Assembly: GCA_013407085.1 (NCBI GenBank)
Contig: JACCGJ010020111.1
Span: 16,601-80,600, forward strand
From: Atriophallophorus winterbourni
Taxonomy: Eukaryota; Platyhelminthes; Trematoda; Plagiorchiida; Microphallidae
Direction of reading: 5' to 3'
Length of the DNA: 64,000 bases
Shown: one piece after another, positions 36,158 to 49,650 of the stretch
Layout: each line of letters starts with the position of its first letter
How positions within the stretch are numbered: the stretch's first letter is position 1
The notes under the pieces: model-generated
The model's input: only the letters and a program-made list of their open reading frames with translations
Told to the model about the DNA's origin: nothing
Database searches by the model: none
Position numbers and translations under genes: made by a program

Positions 36158-39100
36158 CAGCCCAAAAGCTACAAACATTTCAATCCAATCTGAGTTCGAC
36201 ATTGTTCGAACTAATCAGACCTGACAATGCTTGATCTCTCAGTCCCCAAACTATGAACATTTTGAACCAATCTGGGATCGACAATGTTTGAACCATTCAT
36301 AGCTAGCGATGCCTAATATTTCAGTCGAAACACTACAAACGTTTCACACCAATCTGAGATAGACAATGTTTAAACTAAACAAAGGTGACAATTTATAATA
36401 TTTTAGTCCGAAAATTACAAATATTTCGAACCAATCTGAGTTCGACAATGCTTGAACAAATTAGACCTCACAATGCTTAATATTTCAGTCCAAAAACTAC
36501 AAATTGTTCGAAGCAATATAAGATCGACAATGTTTGAGCAAATCAGAGCTGACAATGTTCGAACTAAACAAACCTGGAAATGCATAATATTTTCGTCTAA
36601 AAACTACAAACATTTTGAACCAACCAGAGCTGACAACGCTTATTATTTCAGTGAAAAAACTACAACCGTTGTGAACCAATCTGAGTTCGACAATGCTTAA
36701 ACAAATCAGACCTCACAATGCTTGATATTTCAGTCCAAAAACTACAAACCGTTCGAAGCAATATAAGATCGACAAAGATTGAGCAAATCAGAGCTGACAA
36801 TGTTTGAACTAAACAAACCTGGCAATGCATAATATTTCCGTCTAAAAACTACAAACATTTTAAATCAACCAGAGCTTACAACGCTCAATATTTCAGTCCG
36901 AAAATTACAAATGTTTCGAACCAATCTAAGGTCGACAATGTTTGAATCCATCAGAGCTGAAAATGCTTGCTATGTTAGTTTGAAAACTACAAACGTTTTG
37001 AACCAATCTGAGTTCGACAATGTTCGAAATGATCACAACTGACAATGCTCCATAATCCAGTCTAAAAATTTCAAACGTTGCACATCAATCTAAAATCGAC
37101 AATATTTAAAATAATCAGAGCTGACAATGCTTAATATTTCAGTCTCAAAACTACAAACGTCTTGAACCAATCTGAGATCGACAATGTTTGAACCAATCAG
37201 AGGTAACAATTCTTTATATTTCAGTCCGGAAATTACAAATGTTTTTAACCAATCTGAGGTCGACAATGTTTGAACCAATCAGAGCTGACAATGCTTGATA
37301 TTTTTGTTCGAAAACTACAAACGTTTCGAACCAATCTGAGATCGACAATGTTTGAACCAATCAGAGCTGACAATGCTTTATATTTCAGTCTTGAAACTAC
37401 AAATGTTTCGAACCAATCTGAGGTCGACAATGTTTGAACCAATTAGAGCTGACAATGCTCAATATTTCAGTCCAAAAACTAAAAACGTTTTAAACCAATC
37501 TCAGATCGACAATGTTTAAACCAATCAGACCTGTCAATACTTAATATTTCTGTCCAAAAACTACAAACCGTTCGAAGCAATATAAGATCGACAAAGATTG
37601 AGCAAATCAGAGCTGACAATGTTTGAACTAATCAAACCTGGCAATGCATAATATTTTCGTCTAAAAACTACAAACATTTTGAATCAACCAGAGCTTACAA
37701 CGCTCAATATTTCAGTCCGAAAATACAAATGTTTCGAACCAATCTAAGGTCGACAATGTTTGAATCAATCAGAGCCGAAAATGCTTGCTATGTTAGTTTG
37801 AAAACTACAAACGTTTCGAACCAATCTGAGTTCGACAATGTTTGAAATGATCACAACTGCCATGCTCCATAATTCAGTCTAAAAATTTCAAACGTTGCAC
37901 ATCAATCTGAAATCGACAATATTTAAAATAATCAGAGCTGACAATGCTTAATATTTCAGTCCAAAAACTACAAACGTTTTAAACCTGTCTGAGCTCGACA
38001 AATTTTGAACCAATCAGACCTGACAATGCTTAAAATTTCAGTCTCAAAACTACAAACGTCTTAAACCAGTCTGAGATCGACAATGTTTAAACCAATCAGA
38101 GGTAACAATTCTTTATATTTCAGTCCGGAAATTACAAATGTTTTCAACCAATCTGAGGTCGACAATGTTTGAACCAATCAGAGCTGACAATGCTTGATAT
38201 TTTAGTTCGAAAACTACAAACGTTTCGAACCAATCTGAGATCGACAATGTTTGAACCAATCAGAGCTGACAATGCTTTATATTTCAGTCTTGAAACTACA
38301 AATGTTTCGAACCAATCTGAGGTCGACAATGTTTGAACCAATTAGAGCTGACAATGCTCAATATTTCAGTCCAAAAACTAAAAACGTTTTAAACCAATCT
38401 CAGATCGACAATGTTTAAACCAATCAGACCTGTCAATACTTAATATTTCTGTCCAAAAACTACAAACCGTTCGAAGCAATATAAGATCGACAAAGATTGA
38501 GCAAATCAGAGCTGACAATGTTTGAACTAATCAAACCTGGCAATGCATAATATTTTCGTCTAAAAACTACAAACATTTTGAATCAACCAGAGCTTACAAC
38601 GCTCAATATTTCAGTCCGAAAATTACAAATGTTTCGAACCAATCTAAGGTCGACAATGTTTGAATCAATCAGAGCCGAAAATGCTTGCTATGTTAGTTTG
38701 AAAACTACAAACGTTTTGAACCAATCTGAGTTCGACAATGTTTGAAATGATCACAACTGACAATGCTCCATAATTCAGTCTAAAAATTTTAAACGTTGCA
38801 CATCAATCTAAAAACGACAATATTTAAAATAATCAGAGCTGACAATGCTTAATATTTCAGTCCAAAAACTACGAACGTTTTAAACCTGTCTGATCTCGAC
38901 AAATGTTGAACCAATCAGACCTGACAATGCTTAAAATTTCAGTCTCAAAACTACAAACGTCTTAAACCAATCTGAGATCGACAATGTTTAAACCAATCAG
39001 AGGTAACAATTCTTTATATTTCAGTCCGGAAATTTCAAATGTTTTTAACCAATCTGAGGTCGACAATGTTTGAACCAATCAGAGCTGACAATGCTTGATA

Positions 39101-39170
39101 TTTTAGTTCGAAAACTACAAACGTTTCGAACCAATCTGAGATCGACAATGTTTGAACCAATGAACCAAGA
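36121..39170 (+). repeat. Region C HOR, copy 3 with an extra 0.9-kb unit
   Basis: Follows copy 2 at 3,473 bp until about 38,430. Where copy 2 goes on to the CTGTCTAAAAACTACAAACCG segment (34,978), copy 3 starts a third CTACAAACCGTTCGAAG unit instead. The unit therefore begins at 36,742, 37,561 and 38,460, and the shared 65-codon frame near 37,245 recurs 899 bp later at 38,144. The array ends abruptly near 39,158 in a slipped monomer reading CCAATGAACCAAGAGC. Confidence 0.88.
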
Positions 39171-39939
39171 GCTGACAATGCTTTATATTTCAGTCAAAAA
39201 ACTACAAACGTTTTGAACCAATCTGAGAGGGACAATGTTTGAATCAATTAGAGATAACAATGCTTAATATCTCGGTCGAAAAACTACAAACGTTTCGAAC
39301 CGATCTGGGATCGACAATGTGAAATCCAATCAGAGCTCACAATGTTCCATATCTCATTCCAGAAACGACAAGCGTTTCGAATCAATCTAAAAGCAACAAT
39401 GTTTGAAATAATCAGAGCTGGCAATGCTTAATATATCAGTCCAAAAACTGCAAACGTTATGAACCAATCTGAGATGTACAATGTTCGAACCAATCAGAGC
39501 TGACAATGCTCAACATTACAGTCTGAGAACAACAGAGGATTTGAACCAATCTGAGAAGTACAATGTTTGAACAAACCAGAACTGACAATGCTTAATATTT
39601 AAGTGTGAAAACAACAAACGTTTTGAACAAATCTGAGATCGAGAATGTATAAACCAATCAAAGCTGAAAATGCTCAGTATTTCACTTCAAAAACTACAAA
39701 CGTTCAAACCAATCTGAAGTCGACAGAAGTTTTGAACTAATCGGAGCTGACAATAATTATAATATAAGTCCAAAAACAACAAACGTTTTGAACCAATCTA
39801 AGATAGACAATGTTTAAACCAATGACAGCAGATAATGCTTAATATTTCAGTCGAAAAACTACAAACGTTTCGAACCCATCTGAGAGAGACATTGTTTGAA
39901 TCAATCAGAGATGACAATGCTCAATATTTCAGTCCAAAG

Positions 39940-42160
39940 AACAACAAACGTTTCAGACCAATCTGAGATCGACAAGGTTAGAATATATCAGAGCTGACAA
40001 TGCTTGATATTCCAGTTCACAAACTACAAACGTTTTAAACCAATCTGAGATCGATATAGTTCGAAATAATCAGAGCGGCCTATTATTTCAGTCCCAGAAC
40101 TACAAACGTATCCAACCAATCTGAGATCGACATTGTTTGAACCGAACAGAGCTGACAATCCTTAATATTCCAGTTCACGGAACAACAAACATTTTGAACC
40201 AATATAAGATCAAAAATGTTTAAGTGAATTAGAGCTGACAATGCTCATTGATTTAATCTGAAAACTACAAACGTTTTGAACCAATCTGAAATCGTCAATG
40301 TTTGAACCAATCAGAGCTGACAATGCTTAATATTTCAGTCCAAAAACTACAAACGTTACCAATAAACCAGAGCTGAGAATGCTCATTAATTCAGTCTAAG
40401 AACCACAAACGTTTTGAACTGATCTGAGATCAACAATGTTTGAACCAATCAGAGCTTACAATGCTTAATATTTCAGTGCAGAAACTACAAACGTTTTGAA
40501 GCAACCTGAGATCGACAATGTTTAAACCTTTCAGAGCTGACAAGGCTTATTTGAGATCGACAATGTTTGAAACAATCAGAGCTGACAATGCTCAATATTT
40601 TAGTCCAAAAAACTACAAACGTTTAAAATCAATCTGAGATCGACAAGGTTCAAATATATCAGAGATGACAATGCTTCATATTTCAGTTCACAAACTACAA
40701 ACGTTTTTGACCAATCTGAGATCGACATAGTTCGAAATAATCAGAGCTGCCTAATACTTCAGTCCCAGAACTACAAACGTTTCCAACCAATCTGAGATCG
40801 ACATTGTTTGAACCAAACAGAGCTGACAATCCTTAATATTTCAGTTCACGGAACAACAAACCTTCTGAAGCAATATGAGATCAACAAAGCGTAAGCAAAT
40901 CAGAGCTGACAATGCTTATTAATTTAATCTAAAAACTACATACATTTTGAACCAATCTGAAATCGCCAATGTTTGAACCAATCAGAGCTGACAATGCTTA
41001 ATATTTCAGTCCGAGAACTGCAAACGTTTCCAACAAACCAGAGCTGAGAATGTTTATTATTTCAGTCTAAGAACCACAAACGTTTCAAACTGATCTGAGA
41101 TCGACAATGTTTGAACCAACCAGTTCTTACAATGCTTAATATTTCAGTGCAGAAACTACGAACGTTTTGATGGAACCTGAGATCGACAATGTTTAAACCT
41201 TTCAGAACTGACAATGCTTAATATTTCAGTCTAAAAACTTCGAACGTTTCAAAACAATCTGAGATCGACAATGTTTAAACCAATCAGAGCTGACAATGTT
41301 CAATTTTTCAGTCCAAAAAACTACAAACGTTTAAAACCAATATGAGATCGATAAGTTTCAAATATATCAGAGATGACCATGCTTGATATTTCAGTTCACA
41401 AACTACAAACCTTTTAGACCATTCTGAGATCGACATAGTTCGAAATAATCAGAGCTGCCTAATATTTCAGTCCCAGAACTACGAACGTTCCCAATCAATC
41501 TGAGATCGCCAATGTTTGAACTAATCAGAGCTGACAATGCTTCATATTTCAGTCCAAAAACTACAAACGTTTCAAACAATTCAGGGCTGAGATTGCTCAT
41601 TATTTAAGTCTAAGAAACACAAACGCTTCAAACAAATCTGAGATCGACAATGTTTGAACCAATCAGTGCTCACAATGCTTAATATTTCAGTGCAGAAACT
41701 ACAATCGTTTTGAAACAACCAGAGATCGATAATGCTTAATTTTTTCAGAGCTAAAAATGCTTGATATCTCAGTCAAAAAACTTCAAACGTTTTATACCGA
41801 TCTGAGATCTACAATGTTTGAACCAATCAGAGCTGACAATGCTCAATATTTCAGTCCAAAAAAATTACAGACGTTTCAAACCAATCTGAGATCGACAAGG
41901 TTAGAATATATCAGAGCTGACAATGCTTAATATTTAAGTTCACAAACTACAAACGTTCCCAACCAATCTGAGATCGACATTATTTGAACCAAACAGAGCT
42001 GACAATCCTTAATATTACAGTTCACGGAACAACAATCCTTTTGAACCAATATGAGATCAACAATGTTTTTGTGAATTAGAGCTGACAATGCATATTGATT
42101 TAATCTAAAAACTACAAACGTTTTGAACCAATCTGAAATCGCCAATGTTTGAACCAATCA
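39940..42160 (+). repeat. Region D sub-array, unit 0.54-0.71 kb, four copies
   Basis: The rare word AATATATCAGAG-like text occurs at 39,982, 40,653, 41,361 and 41,905 (spacings 671, 708 and 544 bp). It is followed each time by TTCACAAACTACAAAC; in the first three copies TTCGAAATAATCAGAGC and a monomer that lacks GACAATG (GAGCTGCCTAAT or GAGCGGCCTATT) come next. Copy 1 carries a deletion near 40,541-40,560 where CAAGGCTTAT runs into TTGAGATCGAC, which explains its shorter spacing. Copy 4 has lost the CTGCC monomer. A weaker relative lies at 44,357. Confidence 0.78.
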
Positions 42161-44399
42161 GAGCTGACAATGCTTGATATATCACTCCATTAACTACAAA
42201 CGTTTCCAACAAACCAGAGCTGAGAATGCTGATTATTTCAGTCTAAAAACCACAAACGTTTTTGACTTATTTGAAATCGACAATGTTTGAACCAATCAGA
42301 GCTGAAAGAGCTTAATAATTCAGTCCAAAAACTAGTAACGTTTCAGACCAATCTGAGATCCACAATGTTTGAATCTTTCAGTGTTTGAAATGCTTAAGAT
42401 TTCACTTCAGAAACCACAAACGATTCAAACCAATCTAATATCGAAAAAAATGTTTGAACCAATCGGAGCTGACAATGCTTGATATTTCAGTCCAAAAACT
42501 GAAAACGATTCGAACCGATCTGGGATCGACAATGTGCAAACCAATCAGAGCTCACAATGCTGCATATTTCATTCCAAAAACTACAAACGTTTCGAATCAA
42601 TCTGAGATCAACAATGTTTGAACTAATCAGAGCTGGCGATGCTTACTATTTCAGTCCGAAGAATACAAACGTTTTGAACCAATCTGAGATGTACAATGTT
42701 CGAACCAATGAGAGCTGACACCGCTGAACATTTCAGTGCGAAAACCACAGACGTTTTGAACCAATCTGAGATGGAGAACGTTTGAACCAATCAGAGCTGA
42801 CAATGCCTAATTTTTCACTGTAAAAACTACGAACGAATTGTACGAATCTAGAATCGACAAAATATTTGAACCAATCGCTGCTGATAATGCTCAAAATATC
42901 AGTCCGAAAACTACAAACGTTTTGAATCAATCTGAGATTGACAATGTTTGAACCAATCAGAGCTGACAATGCTAAATATTGCAGTCGAAAAACTACAAAC
43001 GAGTCGAATCAATCTGAGAGCGATAATGTTTGAATCAATCAGAGATCACAATGCCCATTATTTCAGTATGAAAACGACAAACATATTGAATCAATCAGAG
43101 TTGACAATGCTTAATATTTTTCAGTCAAAAAACTACAAACGTTTTGAACGAATCTGAGAGGGATAATGTTTGAATCAATCAGAGATGACAATGCTCAATA
43201 TTGCAGTCGAGAAACTACAAACGAATCGAACCAATCTGAGAGCGACAATGTTTGAATCAATCAGAGAGGACAATGCTTTATATTTTATTCAAAAAAACTA
43301 CAAAGATTTTGAACCAATCTGAGCTGACATGGCTTAATATTTCAGTCGAAAAACTCCAAACGTTTTGAACTAATCTCAGATCGACAATGTTTCAACCAAT
43401 CAGAGGTGACGATGCCTAATATTTCAGTGCAGAAACTACAAAAGTTTTGAAGCAACCTGAGATCGAGAATGTTTAAACCTATCAGAGCTGAATATGCTTA
43501 ATATTACAATTTTAAAACTACAAACGAATTGTACAAATCTAGAATCGACAAACATTTTGAAGCAATCAGAGCTGACAATGTTAAAAATATCAGTCCGAAA
43601 ACTACGACCGTTTGGAATCAATCTGAGATTGACAAAGTTAGAACCAATCAGAGCTGACAATACTGAATATTGCAGTCGAGAAACTACTAACATGATAAAC
43701 CAATCTGAGATTGACAATGTTTTAATCAATAAGAGATGACAATGCTCAATATTTCAATACAAAAACGACAAACATTTTGAATCAATCAGAGAAGTACAAT
43801 GTTTGAACAAACCAGAACTGACAATGCCTTATATTTGAGTGCGAAAACAACAAAAGTTTTGAACCAATTTGAGATCGAGAATGTTTAAATCGATCGAAGC
43901 TAAAAATGCTCAGTATTCCACTCCAAAAAGTACATACGTTCAAACCAATCTAAAGTAGATAAACTTTTTGAACTAATCGTAGCTGACAATGCTTAAAAAA
44001 TCAGTCCAAAAACTACAAACGTTTTGAACCAATCTGAGATCGACAATGTTTAAACCAATCAGAGATGACAATGCTTAATATTTTAGTCGCAAAACTACAA
44101 ACGATTCGAACCAATCTGAAGTAGACATTGTTTGTATCAATCAGAGATGACAATGCTCAATATTTCAGTAGAAAAAGCTACAAAGAATTGGAACCAATCT
44201 GAGCTGACAAGGCCTAATATTTCAGTCGCAAAACTACAAACGTTTTGAACGTATCTCAAATCTACAATGTTCGAACCAATCAAAGCTGACAATGCTCAAT
44301 ATTTCAGTCCGAAAAATTACAATCGTTTCAAACCAATCTGAGATCGACGAGGTTCAAATATATCAAAGCTGGCAATGCTTGATATTTCAGTTCACAAAC

Positions 44400-47300
44400 T
44401 ACAAACGTTTTAAACCAATCTGAAATCGACAATGTTTGAACCAATCAGTGCTGATAATGCTCAATGTTGTAATCTAAAACTCCAGACAGTTTGAACCAAT
44501 TTCAGATCGACAATGTTTGTACCAATCAGAGCTGACAATGCTTTATATTTTATTCCGAAAACTACAAAAGTTTTGAACTAATTTGTGATCGACAAAGTTC
44601 GAACCAATAAGATCTGACAATGCATAATATTTCAGTCCCAGACGTTTAAACGTTTCTAACTAATCTGAGATCAACAATGTTTAAATCAATCAGAGCTGAC
44701 AATGCTTATTGTTTCAATCCTGAAACTACAGACGTTCCGAGCCAATCTGAGATCGACAATGTTTGAACCAATTAGAGCTGACAATGCTCAAACTTTTATT
44801 CTAAAAACTACAAATGTTCTGAACTGATTTGAGATTGACAACGTTTGAACTAATCAGAGCTAAAATTGCTTAATATTTCAGTCCATAAACAAGAAACGTT
44901 TCGATCCAATCTGGGATCGACAATGTTTGAACCAATCGGAGGTGACAATGCTTAGTATTTCAGTCGAAAGACTACAAACGTTTTGAACTAATTTGAAAGG
45001 GACAATGTGTGAATCAATCAGAGATGACAATGCTTGATATTTTAGTACGAAAACTACAAACATTTTGAAAAAATCAGAGCTGACAATGCCTTATATTTCA
45101 CTCAAACAACTACAAACGTTTTAAACCAATTTGAGAGGGGCCATGTTTGAATCAATCAAAGATGATAATGCTCATCATTTCAGTCGAAGAAAAACAAACG
45201 ATTTGAACCAATCAAAATTTCAGTCAAACAACTACAAGCGTATAGAACGAATCTCAGATCGACAATGTTTGAACCAATCAGAGCTGACAATGCTTAATAT
45301 TTCAGTCTAAAAACAACGAACGATTTGAACCAATCTGAGATCGACATTGTTCGAACCAATCAGAGCTGACAATGCTCAATATTTTAGTCAAAAACTACAA
45401 ACGTTTCGAATTAATCTGAGAGGGACAAAGTTCGAACCAATCAGATCTGACAATGCCTAATATTTCAGTCACAGACGTTAAAACCTTTCTAACTATTCTG
45501 ATATCGACGTTGTTCAAATCAATCAGAGCTGACAATGCTCAATATTTTAATCCAAAAACTACAAACGTTTTGAACCAATCTGAGATCGACCATGTTTGAA
45601 CCAATCAGAGCTCACAATGCTTAAAATTTCAGTCCGAAAACAAGAAACGTTTTGAACCAATCTGGGATCGACAATCTTTGAACCAATCAGAGGTAAGAAT
45701 GCTCAGTATTTCAGTCGAAAGACTACAAACGTTTAGAACTAAATTGAAAAGGACAATGTCTGAATCAATCAGAGATGACAATGCTTGATATTTCAGTACA
45801 AAAACTACAAACATTTTGAACCAATCAGAGCTGACAATGCCTAATATTTCACTCAAACAACTACGAACGTTTTAAACCAATCTGCGAGGCGCAATGTTTA
45901 AATTAATCTAAGATGATAATGCTCAATATCTCAGTCGAAAAACTACAAACGATTTGAACCAACCTGAGATCGACAATGTTAAAACCATTCAGAGCTGACC
46001 ATGCTTTATATTCCAGTCCAAAAACAACGAACGGTTTAAACTAATCTGAGATCGACAATGTTTGAACTAATTAGAACTAACAATGCTCAACATTTTAGCC
46101 TAAGAACTTTGAACGTTTCAAACCAACCCGAGATCGACAATGTTTAAACCATTCACAGCTGACAATGTTCGAAGTATCAGTCCAAAATCTACAAACCTTT
46201 TGAACCAATCTGAGATCAACAATGTTTAAACCAATCAGAACTGACAATGACTAATATTTCAGTCGAAAAACTACAAACGTTCGAACCAATCTGAGAGAGA
46301 CAAGGTTTAAATAAATCAGAGCTGACATTGCTTGATATTTCAGTTCACAAACTACAAACGTTATAAACCAATCTGAGATCGACAATGTGTGAACCAATCA
46401 GAGCTGACAATGCCTAATATTTCAATCTGAAACTACAAACAGTTTGAACTTATTTGAGATCAACAGTGTTCGAACTAATAAGAGCTGACAGGTTTTGATA
46501 TATGAGTTTACAAACTACTAACGTTTTGAACCAATCAGAACTGAGAATGCCTAATATTTTAGTCTGAAAACTACAAACGTTCTGAACTGATCTGAGATTG
46601 ACAATATTGGAACCAATCACAGCTAAAAATGCTTAATATTTCAGTACGAAAACACGAAATGTTTTGATCCAATCTGGGATCGACAATGTTTGAACCAAAC
46701 AGAGGTGACAGTGCTTATTATTTCAGTCGAAAGACTACAAACGTTTTGAACTAAATTGGGAGGGACAATGTGTGAATGAATCAGAGATGACAATGCTTGA
46801 TATTTAAGTACAAAAACTACAGACATTTTAAACCAATTAGAGCTTACAATGCCTTATATTTCACTCAAACAACTACGAACGTTTTAAACCAATCAGAACT
46901 GAAAATGCTCAATATTTTAGTCCGAAAACAAGAAACGTTTCGGACCAATCTGAGATCGACAATGTTTGTATCAATCAGAGCTGACAATGCTTTATATTTT
47001 ATTCCGAAAACTACAAAACTTTTGAACTAATCTGTGATCGACAAAGTTCGATTCAATAAGATCTTACAATGCCTAATATATAAGTCCCAGACGTTTAAAC
47101 GTTTCTAACCAATCTGAGATCAACAATGTTTAAATCAATCAGAGCTGACAATGCTTATTGTTTCAATCCTGAAACTACAGACGTTTCGAGCCAATCTGGG
47201 ATCGACAATGTTTGAACCAATCAGAGCTGACAATGCTCAAACTTTTAGTCTAAAAACTACAAACGTTCTGAACTGATTTGAGATTGACAACGTTTGAACT

Positions 47301-49650
47301 AATCAGGGATAAAAATGCTTAATATTCCAGTCCAAAAACGAGAAACGTTTCGAACCAATCTGAGATCGACACTGTTTGAACAAATCAGAGGTGACAATGT
47401 TTAGTATGTCAGTCGAAAGACTACAAAAGTTTTGAACTAATTCAAAAGAAACAATGTGTTAATCAATTACAGATGACAATGCTTGATATATTATTACAAA
47501 ACCTACGAACATTTTAATCAATCAGAGCTGACAATGCCTAATATTTCAGTCGAAAAACTACAAACGTTTCGAACCAATTTGAGAGATACATTGTTCAGAT
47601 TCGATCAGAGATGACGATGCTTAATATATCAGTAAAAAAATCTACAAACATTTCAATCCAATCAGAGCTGACAATGCTTATTATTTCAGTCTGAAAACTA
47701 CGAACGTTTTGATGCAACCCGAGATCGAGAATGTATAAACCAATCAGAGCTGACAATGATTATAGTTTTGTCGAAATACTACAAACGTTTCGAACCAATC
47801 TGAGAGAGATAGTGTTCGAATCAATCAGAGATGACAATGCTTAATATTTCAGTAAAAAATACTGCAAACATTTCAAACCAATCAGAGCTGACAATGCTCT
47901 ATACTTCAGTCTATAAAGTACAAACGTTTCAATCCAATCTGAGATAGACAATGTTTAAGTAAATCAGAGCTGACATTGCTTGATATTTCAGTTCACAAAC
48001 TACAAACGATCAAATCAATCTGAGACCGACAATGAGTGAACAAATCAGAGCTGACGATGCTAAATATTTTAGTCTAAAAATTAGAAATGTTTTAAACCAA
48101 TCTGGAATCGACAATGTTTGAACTAATCAGAGCTGACAATGCTTAATATTTCAGTTCGAAAACTGCAAACGTTCCGAAGCAACCTGATATCGAGAATGTA
48201 TAAACCAATGAGAGCTGACAATGCTTAATATTTCAGTCGGAAAATTACAAACGTCTTGAACAAATCTGGGATCGACAATGTTTGAACCAATCAGAGCTGA
48301 CAATGCTCAATATTTCAGTCTAAAAACCGTGAACGTTCCGAACTAACCTGAGATCGACAATGTTCAAAGCATTCAGAGCTGACAATGCTTAAAATATCAG
48401 TGCAAAATCTACAAACGTTCTGAACCAATCTGAGATCGACAATATTTAGACCAATCAGAGCTGACAATGCTTAATATTTTAGTCGAAAAACTACAAACGT
48501 TTTGAACGAATCTGAGAGAGACAAGGTTTAAATAAATCAGAGCTGACGATGCTTGATATTTCAGTTCACAAACTACAAACGTTATAAACAAATCTAAGAT
48601 CAACAATGTGTGAACCAATCAGAGCTGACAATGCCTAATATTTTAATCTAAAACTACAAACAGTTTGAACCAAATTGAAATCGACACTGATTGAACTAAA
48701 CAGAGCTGACAAGTTTTAATATATGAGTTTAAGAACTACTAACGTTTTAAACCGAATAGAACTGAGAATGCTCAATATCTTAGTCTAAAAACTACAAACG
48801 TTTTGAACTTATCTGAGATTGACAATTATTGTACCAATCAGAGCTGACAATGATTAATATTTCAGTCCAAACAATGTTTGAACCATTCAGACCTGACCAT
48901 GCTTGATATCTCAGTCCAAAAATTACAAACCGTTTGAACCAATATAAGATCAACAATGTTTAAACCAATCAGAGCTAACAATGTTCAATATTTAAGTTCA
49001 AAAACTACAAACGTGTTGAACTAATCTGAAATGGAAAATGTTTGAATCAACCTGAGCTGACAATGCTATATATTTTATTCCGAAAACTACAAAACTTTTG
49101 AACCAATATTTGATCGACAATGTTCGATCCAATCAGATCTGACAATGTCTAATATTTCAGTCCCAGACGTTTGAAGGTTTACAACTAATCTGATATCGAC
49201 AATGTTCAAATCAATCAGAGCTGACATTGCTCAATATTTTAATCTAAAACTACATACAGTTTGAACCAACTTGAGGTCGACAATGTTTGAACCAATCAGA
49301 GCTGACAAGTTTTGATATATAAGTTCAAAACCTACAAACGTTTTGAACCAATCGGAACTGAGAATGCTCAATATATAGTCTTAAAAATTCAAACGTTTCG
49401 AACTTATCTAAGATTGACAATTATTGAACCACTCAGAGCTGACAATGATTAATTTTTCATTCCAGGAACTACAAACGTTTTGAACCAATATGTGATCGAC
49501 AAAGTTCGAACCAATCAGATCTGACAATGCCTAATATTTCAGTCCCAGACATTCAAACGTTTCTAACTAATCTGATATCGACAATGTTTAAATCAATCAG
49601 AGCTGACAATGCTTAATATTTCAATCCAAAAACTACAAACATTTTGAACC
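44400..49650 (+). repeat. Region D sub-array, about 2.45-kb and smaller spacings
   Basis: A monomer with CAGTCCCAGACGTTTAAACG lies at 44,641 and 47,090 (2,449 bp, about 30 monomers), with decayed relatives at 45,474, 49,165 and 49,550. Flanking monomers (TGTACCAATCAGAGC or TGTATCAATCAGAGC before it, GATTGACAACGTTTGAAC after it) follow in the same order. The copies are clearly diverged, so this is an old duplication. Confidence 0.7.

Larger units (their letters stand above)
39171..49650 (+). repeat. Region D: diverged satellite monomers
   Basis: Right of region C the monomers become diverse again and no exact HOR is seen. Diagnostic variants include GAGAGGGACAATG and GAGATGACAATG monomers, 56-bp class monomers (TTTCCAACAAACCAGAGC near 41,030 and 42,200), and TTCACAAACTAC in place of TCCAAAAACTAC. 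Bases 42,300-44,300 and 47,600-49,000 hold ordinary diverged monomers without a longer unit that I could follow. No gene, RNA or transposon is visible. Confidence 0.82.

Noticed and set aside
28377..38341. Repeated minus-strand frame MVQTLSTSDWF... as a small multigene family
   Set aside because: Copies sit at HOR spacings (899 and 3,473 bp), and the same peptide words appear in all three phases because 82 mod 3 is 1.
44642..44653. Palindrome as a transposon end or replication origin
   Set aside because: No inverted partner, target duplication or enzyme gene nearby; it lies within a normal-phase monomer.
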